Source: Rhodococcus sp. 1168 (GTDB lineage Bacteria > Actinomycetota > Actinomycetes > Mycobacteriales > Mycobacteriaceae). Taken from it: a stretch of 64,000 nucleotides of DNA. Below the pieces are notes generated by a model. It ran no database searches. It saw only the letters and a program-made list of their open reading frames with translations, and was not told the DNA's origin. Positions 45,261-53,370 of this stretch are shown in pieces; the stretch's first letter is position 1, and every line of letters starts with the position of its first letter. The translations under genes and the position numbers were made by a program. Location of the stretch: the NCBI RefSeq assembly GCF_002091955.1, contig NZ_MKKY01000035.1:1-64000 (forward strand). Direction: 5' to 3'.

Positions 45261-47084
45261 CTAGACGAGGCTGGTTTCCCACGCATCGTGCAATTCGGCG
45301 AACCTGCCGTGCCGGGCGATGAGTTGATCCGGAGTCCCATCCTCGACGATGTTGCCGTTCTCCATCACCAGGACGCGATCGGCGATCGCGACTGTCGACA
45401 AGCGGTGCGCGATGATCAACGCGGTCCGCCCCCGCAGAATCGTTTCGAGGGCGCGCTGGACCAACCGTTCGCTCGGGATGTCGAGGCTCGAGGTCGCCTC
45501 GTCGAGGACGATCACCGCTGGCGCGGCGAGGAACACTCGGGCGAACGCGACGAGTTGCCGCTGCCCCGAACTGAGCCTGCCCCCTCGTTTACGGACGTCG
45601 GTGTCGATTCCGTCGGGAAGTGTGGCAATGAACTCCGTGAGCCCGACGGCATCTGCTGCTGCCCGCACGTCCTCGTCGGTGGCGGTGGGCCTGCCGAGTC
45701 TGATGTTGTCGGCCACCGAGCCGGAGAACAGGAACGATTCCTGGGTCACCATGACGATGTGCTCGCGCATGTTCTCGTCGTCGAGTCTGCGTAGGTCCGC
45801 TCCGTCGAGGCTGACCGTGCCCTCCGTCGGATCGTAGAAGCGTGCGAGAAGCTTTGCGAGAGTGGACTTTCCTGCACCGGTTGCGCCAACCATCGCGACG
45901 ACCTGTCCGGCCGGTACGTGCAACGAGAATTCCGGCAGCACCACGCGGTCCGTGTTGTACGCGAACCGAACATGGTCGAAGTCGATGTCTCCCTGCGCGG
46001 AGCGGAGCAACACCGGATCTTCGGGCGTCTGCACCGACGGCTCTTCCTCGAGCACTCCGGAGATCTTCTCGAGTGCAGCCGCTGCGGACTGATACGAGTT
46101 GAACACCTGCGCCAACTCATCCAACGGTCCGTAGAACCGGCGCAGATACAGCACATACGCTGCGAGCACACCGATGTCCATGTGGCCGTTGATTACTCGA
46201 TAACTACCGAACACCACGATGATCACGAGCGTGAGATTGCCGATCCACCGAACGATGCCGGTATAGCTCGCCATTCCGCGCAACGCAGACGTCGTAGCGT
46301 CTCGGTACTCACTGTCCCCTGCCTCGAGGATCGCATCGTTGCGCTGCTCCCGGCGGAAGACCTGCACCGCGCGAATGCCACCCATCGACTCGACGAAATG
46401 AACGACGACCTTTGCAATGGCTACCCGTGTGCGTCGATATCCGGTGCGCTGCTTGCGCTGCGACCACCGCGTCACCAGAACCAGCGGTACGAAGCCTGCC
46501 AGCACCACAAGCGCAAGCGGCACATCGAGATACACCAGAATGACCGCGATGGTGACGATCGACAGAACCGCGGACAAGGCGTCGTTCAAAGCACTTTCGA
46601 GCAACGTCTGAAGCGATTCCACATCGCTGGTCAATCGCGAGATGAGCCGGCCCGAGGTGTACTTCTCGTGGAACGACAAGCTCAACTGCTGCGCGTGCGC
46701 GAATACACGTTTACGCAGATCGAACAGGATCGATTGACTGAGCCGCCCGGACACGATCAGAAACGTGTACGTGGTGATCGCACCGAGAACACCGAATCCG
46801 ATGTAGCCCAGCACCGTCCACACCAGCGGCATCCAGCGGCCGTCCTGTGCAGCGGAGATCTCGTTGTCGAGCGCGTACGCGATGAACAGTGGCCCGGCGA
46901 CGAACGCCAGGTTGTCCACGATGATGACCGCCAGCGCCAGCAGCGCCTGTTTCTTGTACGGCCGAACCAATGACGCCAACAGTCGACGAGACCGCGCCGC
47001 CAGAACCAGGTTGCCCGTCGAATCGACGTCGGAATCCTCGTTTCCGACGCCGCGCCAGTCACTTACCTTCTGTGGTTCAGCCAT
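45261..47084 (-). CDS. ABC exporter half-transporter, canonical-site subunit (second system)
   Basis: A 607-residue transmembrane-ATPase fusion. Six helices span about residues 40-330; the ATPase has Walker A GATGAGKST, signature LSSGQRQ, Walker B VIVLDEATSSLD with the catalytic Glu, and IAHRLST with the switch His. The start ATG overlaps the partner gene's stop by 8 bp. With the partner, which lacks the catalytic Glu, it should form a heterodimeric multidrug or lipid exporter. Confidence 0.88.
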   Translation of the reverse strand: MAEPQKVSDWRGVGNEDSDVDSTGNLVLAARSRRLLASLVRPYKKQALLALAVIIVDNLAFVAGPLFIAYALDNEISAAQDGRWMPLVWTVLGYIGFGVLGAITTYTFLIVSGRLSQSILFDLRKRVFAHAQQLSLSFHEKYTSGRLISRLTSDVESLQTLLESALNDALSAVLSIVTIAVILVYLDVPLALVVLAGFVPLVLVTRWSQRKQRTGYRRTRVAIAKVVVHFVESMGGIRAVQVFRREQRNDAILEAGDSEYRDATTSALRGMASYTGIVRWIGNLTLVIIVVFGSYRVINGHMDIGVLAAYVLYLRRFYGPLDELAQVFNSYQSAAAALEKISGVLEEEPSVQTPEDPVLLRSAQGDIDFDHVRFAYNTDRVVLPEFSLHVPAGQVVAMVGATGAGKSTLAKLLARFYDPTEGTVSLDGADLRRLDDENMREHIVMVTQESFLFSGSVADNIRLGRPTATDEDVRAAADAVGLTEFIATLPDGIDTDVRKRGGRLSSGQRQLVAFARVFLAAPAVIVLDEATSSLDIPSERLVQRALETILRGRTALIIAHRLSTVAIADRVLVMENGNIVEDGTPDQLIARHGRFAELHDAWETSLV

Positions 47085-48867
47085 CGATCGAACCCATGAC
47101 GTGGCGATACCTCGGCGACGACGCCAGCAGATGCTCGTGCGTTCCCTGCTCCACAATTCTTCCGTTCTCCAGATACAGCACTCGATCCGCGAGCGCAGCA
47201 GTCGACGGCCGGTGCGCGACCAGCAACGTCGTCGAATGAGTCAGGACGCGCCGTAGATCGTGCTGAACCAAAGCCTCGGTGTTGACGTCCAGGGCCGAGA
47301 GCGGGTCGTCGAGCACGAGAATTCGCGGCTTGCCGAGCACTGCCCGCGCCAGGGCCAATCGCTGACGCTGCCCACCGGACAGGCTCATCCCCTGTTCCCC
47401 GATGCGAGTGTTCAGCCCCCAGGGCAGCTGATCCACGAACTCGACGGCGTGAGCGATCTGCAACGCTTCCTCGACATCGAGATCCGATGCCTCCAGCCGG
47501 CCGAGCGCAATGTTCTCGCGCACGCTCGCCGAGAACAGGACCGGATCCTCGAACGCCACCGACACCACCGAGCGCAGGTCCTCGAGCGCCAACGTCCTGA
47601 TGTCGATACCGTCGATGGTGATCGCACCCGCCGTCACGTCGTACAGTCGCGGCACCAGATTGGTCAGCGCAGTCTTCCCACTACCCGTCACCCCGACGAG
47701 CGCGACCGTCTCACCCGGTTCGATCCGGAAGTCGACATCGGTCAGCAGCGGTGCCGACGCGTCGGGAAACGTGAAGCCGACGCCGTGGAACGCCAACGCT
47801 CCATGCACATCTTTCGAAAGTGGCACCGGAGCAACAGGTTCACTGATCGTCTCGGGTGTGTCCATGATTTCCCAGTAACGATCCGCGGCCGTGCGTGCAT
47901 TGTTCAGCTCGGCGAGCAAAAATCCGAACGATTCGATCGGCCACAGCAGGAAAGAAACGATGGCCATCAACGCGACCAACATTCCTGCTGTCATCGTGCC
48001 CGCCACGATCGAGTAGGTCCCGAAGGCGAGCATCAGCCCGATTCCGATCGGCGGGATGCCGACGATCAGCGACCACAGGATCGCGAGATATCGAACCTTC
48101 CGCAGTTCGGTGCCGCGAAGCGTCGACGCTTCGGAAAGGAATCTTCGACCCAGATGCGCGCTCCGGCCGAAGGCCTTGAGCACTCGGATGCCCTGAATGG
48201 ATTCCTCGACGGTCGTCGTGACGTCGCCTGCCTGATCCTGAGCATCGCGCGCGAGAACGCGATAGAGCGACTCGAACCGTGCGCAGATGATCACGAGCGG
48301 AACAGTTGTCACGGCCATGATGAGACCGAGCTGCCAGGACTGCACGAACAGCACGCCCAGCCCGACGACCAGCGTCACCGTGTTGATGATCAAGAAGGGA
48401 CCGATGAAGGCGACGAACCGCCGTAGTGCCGACAGGTCCGCTATCGCACGTGAGAGCAACTGTCCGGAATCCCAGCCTTCGTGCGCAGACACCGACAGCC
48501 GCTGCAACTTCTCGAAGACCGTTGCCCGTGCCGAAATTTCGAACTGACTCGACGGCCCCGACACCAGATAGCGTCGAATCCAAATACCCACGGCATCGAT
48601 CGTCCCCAGCAGCAGGATCAATGCCGCAGGCCACCACACGCCCGCGACGTTGCCCTCGGTGATGGGCCCGTCGATGACACCCTGGATCACGAGTGGAATC
48701 GCCAGCCCAGTGAGAGTCGCCACCAACGACACGGCGATCGAGACGAAAAAATACCACCGATACGGTGCGATGAACGGCAGAAATCGGGCCAACGAACTGC
48801 GTTCCTCAGGATTCGAGGACGAGAAATCCTCGGCCGTCTGCTGCGGTTCCAGCACACTTGTCGACAC
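47077..48867 (-). CDS. ABC exporter half-transporter, degenerate-site subunit (second system)
   Basis: A 596-residue transmembrane-ATPase fusion. Walker A (GVTGSGKTA) and signature LSGGQRQ are intact, but Walker B is ILVLDDPLSALD, with Asp replacing the catalytic Glu; the Q-loop position reads AFEDP, Glu in place of Gln. The switch His is kept (VAHRPST). GTG at 48867 follows GAAGGGAAG. It is the first gene of the pair. Confidence 0.87.
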   Translation of the reverse strand: MSTSVLEPQQTAEDFSSSNPEERSSLARFLPFIAPYRWYFFVSIAVSLVATLTGLAIPLVIQGVIDGPITEGNVAGVWWPAALILLLGTIDAVGIWIRRYLVSGPSSQFEISARATVFEKLQRLSVSAHEGWDSGQLLSRAIADLSALRRFVAFIGPFLIINTVTLVVGLGVLFVQSWQLGLIMAVTTVPLVIICARFESLYRVLARDAQDQAGDVTTTVEESIQGIRVLKAFGRSAHLGRRFLSEASTLRGTELRKVRYLAILWSLIVGIPPIGIGLMLAFGTYSIVAGTMTAGMLVALMAIVSFLLWPIESFGFLLAELNNARTAADRYWEIMDTPETISEPVAPVPLSKDVHGALAFHGVGFTFPDASAPLLTDVDFRIEPGETVALVGVTGSGKTALTNLVPRLYDVTAGAITIDGIDIRTLALEDLRSVVSVAFEDPVLFSASVRENIALGRLEASDLDVEEALQIAHAVEFVDQLPWGLNTRIGEQGMSLSGGQRQRLALARAVLGKPRILVLDDPLSALDVNTEALVQHDLRRVLTHSTTLLVAHRPSTAALADRVLYLENGRIVEQGTHEHLLASSPRYRHVMGSIDG

Positions 48868-49476
48868 GTAATTCTTCCCTTCGCCTGTGGGAAATGCTGT
48901 CACCCGGCAGCTTCTGAGCCAACCGAATTTCTTGCCGTTGCATTCCGTGCGAAATTGGAAACGGGAAGTCACGAGTGGCTTCCTGAGGTGACGCTGGACA
49001 GCGTCGAGGAGCCCATGCGGGGGGTGGCCGATGCTGCAACGATGGTAGGCATGACCGGTGAACTCGGTAATCGACTGGCTCTGATCGGAGCTGGTCTGCT
49101 TCGGGTTCGGAGGTTCGTTCGGGCTCCCATCCGGTTCCGGGCCGGTTCGTCGTGGTCTCCGGCTTCGGCAGCCGAGACGCACCCTCGGGCCTGGGCGAAT
49201 CTGAGACCCGTCCTGGAAACGACACTGGGCAAGAGCATCCATGAGGATGGAACCCGACTGCCGATGATCGCCTTCGACGTCGTCGCTCGCCGGTGAGCGC
49301 GGCCGGCGGCTCCCGAGGTTTCGTTGCAGCGCAACGTTGGAGGTCACTGGGTTGGACCAGTGAGATCGTATGGACCAACCCCAACGGGCATCTGCGGTGC
49401 GGTGGCCGAACATGTCGTAGTTCTCGAGTAACCTTCTGTATGAATTTCGTTCTCGATCCGCCACAGAAGGGTGCCC
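48868..49476. other. 609-bp region without a convincing gene
   Basis: Between the divergent ABC exporter and the cytosine methyltransferase there is no clear gene. The best candidate is a plus-strand frame from ATG 49051 to 49296 (81 codons, containing RVRRFVRAPIRF), whose codon bias is weak and which has no family match. The region must contain the exporter and methyltransferase promoters. It is unusually long for this gene-dense window, as often found next to acquired restriction-modification cassettes. Confidence 0.4.
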
Positions 49477-50640
49477 GTGAGTTCACGATCGATGGTCGGG
49501 CTGTTCGCCGGGATCGGCGGGCTCGAATTGGGGCTTTCGGAGCAAGGCTGGTCTACCGAACTGCTGTGCGAGATCGACCCGGGAGCACAGGCCGTTCTCG
49601 GCGCTCGATTCCCCGATACTCCCGTGCACGGTGACGTGACGAAGTTGCGATCGTTGCCTTCGGGCACCGAGTTGGTCGCGGCGGGGTTCCCTTGCCAGGA
49701 TCTGTCTCAGGCCGGCCTCACTGCGGGTATCACCGGATCTCGTTCCGGGCTCGTCGACGAAGTATTTCGCCTCGTCAAACGACGCAAGGGGCCGCGTTGG
49801 CTCCTGATCGAGAACGTCCCCTTCATGCTGCAACTGAGCCGGGGCGCGGCGATGCGTCACATCACCGATGCGTTGTCCGATCTCGGCTACATGTGGGCTT
49901 ACCGCGTCGTCGACGCTCGGTCGTTCGGGCTTCCGCAGCGGCGTCAGCGGGTTTTGATGCTGGCCTCGCGCACCGAGGATCCGCGAGAGGTGCTGTTCGG
50001 GCAGGACGCAGGCCCCGTGCCCGAGGGCGACCCGAGTGAGCAGCCGTGTGGTTTCTACTGGACCGAGGGCACCCGTGGGCTCGGTTGGGCAATCAATGCC
50101 GTCCCGACGCTCAAGGGCGGATCGTCGATCGGTATCGCCAGCCCACCAGCCATTCGGTTGCCGTCCGGGGAGATCGTGACGCCGGGCATCATCGGCGCAG
50201 AACGCCTGCAGGGCTTCGACCCCGACTGGACGGCGCCCGCGCTGTCGCTGCCCGGGGTACGGGCCGGCCATCGGTGGAAGCTCGTCGGCAATGCGGTCAG
50301 TGTGCGGATGGCGTCGTGGGTCGCCACGCAGCTGGATCGGCCGCAACCGCACGACGACTCCGAGGACACCCCGCTTCTACCTGGGCAGGCCTGGCCGACG
50401 GCTGCCTGGGGGCGCAACGGTTCTTCGTTTCGAGTCCACCGATCCACCTGGCCTGTGCACGAGCCGTACGAGAATCTCAGCGACTTCCTCGACGACTCTC
50501 GGTTGTTGTCCGCCAGGGCCACCGCGGGCTTCCTCAAGCGCGCGAAGATGGGCAACCTTCGATTCGTTCCGGGTTTCCTCGACGACGTGGAGAGCCACCT
50601 CGACCGCATGGGCGGGCACCCCACACCTCGCGCCGCATGA
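49477..50640 (+). CDS. DNA (cytosine-5) methyltransferase
   Basis: A 387-residue C5-methyltransferase. Motif I LFAGIGG (9-15), catalytic motif IV GFPCQD (Cys73), motif VI IENV (111-114), motif VIII PQRRQRV and motif X GNAVSVRMASW are in the standard order, with a short target-recognition region between VIII and IX. GTG at 49477 has AAGGG 7 bp upstream; GTG 49471 is possible. The gene overlaps the next by 4 bp and a Vsr gene follows, so it is the modification part of a restriction system. Target sequence cannot be read off. Confidence 0.92.
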   Translation: MSSRSMVGLFAGIGGLELGLSEQGWSTELLCEIDPGAQAVLGARFPDTPVHGDVTKLRSLPSGTELVAAGFPCQDLSQAGLTAGITGSRSGLVDEVFRLVKRRKGPRWLLIENVPFMLQLSRGAAMRHITDALSDLGYMWAYRVVDARSFGLPQRRQRVLMLASRTEDPREVLFGQDAGPVPEGDPSEQPCGFYWTEGTRGLGWAINAVPTLKGGSSIGIASPPAIRLPSGEIVTPGIIGAERLQGFDPDWTAPALSLPGVRAGHRWKLVGNAVSVRMASWVATQLDRPQPHDDSEDTPLLPGQAWPTAAWGRNGSSFRVHRSTWPVHEPYENLSDFLDDSRLLSARATAGFLKRAKMGNLRFVPGFLDDVESHLDRMGGHPTPRAA

Positions 50641-51476
50641 GCGATCACTTGTTTCCGGACCCCCCTGCGCTGGCACGGCCATTGATGTTGGCCGGAGACA
50701 AGCCATCTCCGAGCGCAGACCGCAGCGACAAGAAGAACTACGCCCAACGCTTGTCGAACCATCTCGCGCAGACGGTCGCCGACGCTTTGCGGCCCCACTA
50801 TCCGGGAATCACTCCCGACGCGATGGGGATGGGCCAGGAAGCGCAGGTCGACGTCGCAAAGGGCCGTAAAAGACTCGACGTCAAAGCGCTCGATCCGACG
50901 CTGGGTCTGATTCTGTGTGTGTCGATCAAGACCTACAGCTTTCAGGACTACAGCCCGAGGACCGGCAAGTTGGGTCGTTGGACCAAGAACATCGTCCGAA
51001 ACGATCACGAACTGCGCGGTGAGGCGATGGTGTTGCATCAGCGCCAGCCGTACAGCGTCCTGATCGCAGTCATGTTCGAGCCGCTGTCGACGTGCGATGA
51101 CGGAGATCCGGCGAAGGCGAGCGACATCGGCAAGTCCTCGTTCGCGCATCATGTGACGACGCTGTCCAAGCGATCCGGTCGCGGCAAGCGTCCGGTCGTC
51201 GGCGGGACCGGGAAAATGTGGGTCGATCTGGGTGCCGAGGACACTCGTTACGACCTGTTCGAGAAGGTGTTCATCGGCCTGTACGAGCCGGACGGCCCTG
51301 ATCGCGGTGCGGTCCGGTTCTTCGACGTCGACGAGTCCCCACCGCGGAACGGACGTCCTTCCGTCGCCCAGACATTGTCGTTCGAGGAGTTCGTCGCTCT
51401 CGTGCACGGCGAGGTCGAGCGCAGAAACCGATTTGCGCCCAACTGGTCCGAACCCGAAGACAGCGAAGACAGCTAG
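50637..51476 (+). CDS. Putative type II restriction endonuclease
   Basis: A 279-residue protein with no signal or membrane segments. It is placed here as the restriction enzyme because it overlaps the methyltransferase (ATGA) and is followed by Vsr. A possible PD-(D/E)xK nuclease core lies near residues 75-105: EAQVDVAKGRKRLDVKA followed by CVSIKTYSF, where acidic residues and Lys are spaced plausibly though not canonically. No database-level family is recognised by eye. It could instead be an accessory nuclease. Confidence 0.65.
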   Translation: MSDHLFPDPPALARPLMLAGDKPSPSADRSDKKNYAQRLSNHLAQTVADALRPHYPGITPDAMGMGQEAQVDVAKGRKRLDVKALDPTLGLILCVSIKTYSFQDYSPRTGKLGRWTKNIVRNDHELRGEAMVLHQRQPYSVLIAVMFEPLSTCDDGDPAKASDIGKSSFAHHVTTLSKRSGRGKRPVVGGTGKMWVDLGAEDTRYDLFEKVFIGLYEPDGPDRGAVRFFDVDESPPRNGRPSVAQTLSFEEFVALVHGEVERRNRFAPNWSEPEDSEDS

Positions 51477-51481
51477 TTCAC

Positions 51482-51916
51482 GTGGCCGATCGCCCGCGCA
51501 CCGATGCCGCAACCAGTGCGCGTCTGAGCAAGCAGCGTCGGCGCGATACGGGCCCCGAACTGGCGCTGCGTCGTGAACTCCATCGCCGGGGCCTGCGCTA
51601 CTTCGTCGATCGAGCTCCGCTGAAAGGTTTACGCCGACGCGCCGACGTCGTGTTCCCTCGACACAGAGTGGCCGTGTACGTCGACGGCTGTTTCTGGCAC
51701 AGCTGCCCTGTTCACGCCACCTCACCCCGAAACAATGCGCAGTGGTGGACCGACAAACTTGCCGCCAACGTGGCCCGCGACCGTGATACCGATGCCCGAT
51801 TGGATGCTGCGGGGTGGACCGTCGTACGCGTGTGGGAGCACGAGGCGGCCCAAGACGGGGCCGACAAGGTCACTCGGGCGCTCTACGAGGACGGCTCGGC
51901 ACCGCCGCAGAACTAG
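51482..51916 (+). CDS. vsr: Very short patch repair endonuclease
   Basis: A 144-residue nuclease that nicks T:G mismatches arising from deamination of 5-methylcytosine. Seen are the RADVVFPRHRVAVYVDGCFWH core (Asp55), the zinc-type residues in CFWHSCPVH (Cys70, His73, Cys75, His78), and VWEHEA near the end. GTG start 5 bp after the previous stop. Its presence confirms that the adjacent methyltransferase makes 5-methylcytosine, and makes this a complete modification-restriction-repair set. Confidence 0.92.
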   Translation: MADRPRTDAATSARLSKQRRRDTGPELALRRELHRRGLRYFVDRAPLKGLRRRADVVFPRHRVAVYVDGCFWHSCPVHATSPRNNAQWWTDKLAANVARDRDTDARLDAAGWTVVRVWEHEAAQDGADKVTRALYEDGSAPPQN

Positions 51917-51925
51917 AGTGCGGGA

Positions 51926-52582
51926 GTGACGCGACGGAGAGCCACCACACTGATGGTGATTTTGACATTCACTGGGGTGTTGTACTCGGCATGGGTGGCG
52001 GAGTTCTTCCTCGACACAGGACTGGATCCGGCGCGCTCGTTTCTCAGTGAGCTCGATGCTGCAGATCAGCCTTACAAGAAGTTCTTCGGCACGGCCGATC
52101 TGATCACCGGGCTGCTCCTCGTACTCGCCTCGGTCCTGGGGTTGTACTGGAGTAAGCGACATCGCCTCACGACACCCGGCTGGATCGCCCTCGGCATTTT
52201 CGGGATTGCCACGATCGCAGACTCCCAGTTGCCGATCGAGTGTGTGGCCGAAAACGACCCCAGCTGCCCTGTCGAGCCGAGCGGTCTCTTTCCACAGTTG
52301 CATCACATTCATGCGCTCACCAGCACGATTGCAGTATTTGCCGTGTTCACCGCCATGCTCGCGTTCACGGTAGCGTCGTTTCGCTATCGGTCGATGCCGC
52401 TCCTGTGCATTGCCGGCACAGCGGTTCTGATCATCACCTCGGCGGCGACGGCGTGGTTGATGATCGCCGACAATCTGCCCGGTGAGTACCGACTCGGTAT
52501 CGCGCAGCGGATTCAAGTCGGGGGAATCTCGCTGTACCTCATCCTCCTGGGCGTGAGCGTAGGCCGCAACGGGGCTCGGTGA
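51926..52582 (+). CDS. DUF998 family membrane protein
   Basis: A 218-residue protein with about six membrane helices and the DUF998-type organisation: an initial helix, an external loop with SFLSELDAADQPYKKFF, and later a cysteine pair in PIECVAENDPSCPVEP. GTG start 9 bp after the Vsr stop. Function unknown. Co-transcription with the restriction cluster is possible but its composition looks like ordinary core genome. Confidence 0.75.
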   Translation: MTRRRATTLMVILTFTGVLYSAWVAEFFLDTGLDPARSFLSELDAADQPYKKFFGTADLITGLLLVLASVLGLYWSKRHRLTTPGWIALGIFGIATIADSQLPIECVAENDPSCPVEPSGLFPQLHHIHALTSTIAVFAVFTAMLAFTVASFRYRSMPLLCIAGTAVLIITSAATAWLMIADNLPGEYRLGIAQRIQVGGISLYLILLGVSVGRNGAR

Positions 52583-52643
52583 ACATGAAAGTTGTGTGCG
52601 GTTCGCCACCGAGAGTCGCTCTGAGAAGGTAGCTTTCCGGTGT

Positions 52644-52868
52644 ATGTCGGGAAAAGATCGAGCACTGAGCATCGTCCGAACTCATTGGATATCCATCATC
52701 CTGGTGATTCTCGCGGCGGTATTCATCGCCCAGAACCGGTACAGCACCACCATCGAGCTGTTCTGGCTGAACGTCACCTCACCACTGTGGCTGATCCTGC
52801 TGGTGCTGTTCGCTGTCGGGTTCGCGGCAGGTCGCCTCGGTGCCGGGCGCAAGGTTCCGAAGAAATAG
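52644..52868 (+). CDS. LapA-domain small membrane protein
   Basis: A 74-residue protein with two membrane helices. The stretch SIILVILAAVFIAQNRYSTTIELFWLNVTSPLWLILLVLFAVGF is the LapA/YciS-type domain (DUF1049): first helix, AQN turn and second helix. A basic C-terminus GRKVPKK follows. The next gene starts 10 bp after its stop. Confidence 0.8.
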   Translation: MSGKDRALSIVRTHWISIILVILAAVFIAQNRYSTTIELFWLNVTSPLWLILLVLFAVGFAAGRLGAGRKVPKK

Positions 52869-52878
52869 ACTCGGGCTC

Positions 52879-53370
52879 ATGTCGTTCACCGCCACCCCAC
52901 TCGCCGGTACCAAGACCGAGCAGTACGCCCAATTGGTACAGCAGGCTCGAGCGCTGGTGTCCGGGGAATCGGATCGCATCGCCAATGCCGCCAACATTTC
53001 GGCTCTGGCCTATCACGCTCTCCCCGAGGTCAATTGGGTCGGTTTCTACCTGTACGACGGCGACGAGCTCGTCGTCGGACCGTTTCAAGGGCAGCCTGCG
53101 TGTGTGCGCATCGCGCTCGACAAAGGAGTGTGCGGAGCCGCAGCGACGACACTCGAGACCCAGTGCGTCGAGGACGTCCAGGCCTTCCCCGGGCATATCG
53201 CCTGTGATGCTGCCACGCGATCGGAGCTGGTGGTTCCGCTCAGCCTCGACGGCAAGTTGATCGGAGTCTTCGACTTCGACAGCCCGAGACCGAATCGATT
53301 CGATGCCGACGATCAGGCCGGTCTCGAAGCACTGGCGCGAGTGTTTCTCTCCTCACTGGGCGAGCACTGA
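52879..53370 (+). CDS. msrC: Free methionine (R)-sulfoxide reductase
   Basis: A 163-residue GAF-domain enzyme that reduces free methionine-R-sulfoxide. The three conserved cysteines are present: Cys75 (PACVRI), Cys85 (GVCG) and Cys109 (GHIACD); Cys96 (TQCVEDV) is extra. ATG at 52879 directly follows the LapA gene. The 3' end overlaps the converging dihydroxyacetone kinase gene by 18 bp. Electron donor would be thioredoxin or mycoredoxin. Confidence 0.9.
   Translation: MSFTATPLAGTKTEQYAQLVQQARALVSGESDRIANAANISALAYHALPEVNWVGFYLYDGDELVVGPFQGQPACVRIALDKGVCGAAATTLETQCVEDVQAFPGHIACDAATRSELVVPLSLDGKLIGVFDFDSPRPNRFDADDQAGLEALARVFLSSLGEH

Noticed and set aside
49051-49296. 81-codon plus-strand frame upstream of the cytosine methyltransferase, with RVRRFVRAPIRF resembling nitroreductase-type proteins
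   Set aside because: Too short for the family, no conserved continuation, weak codon bias and no ribosome-binding site; only mentioned as part of the gap.
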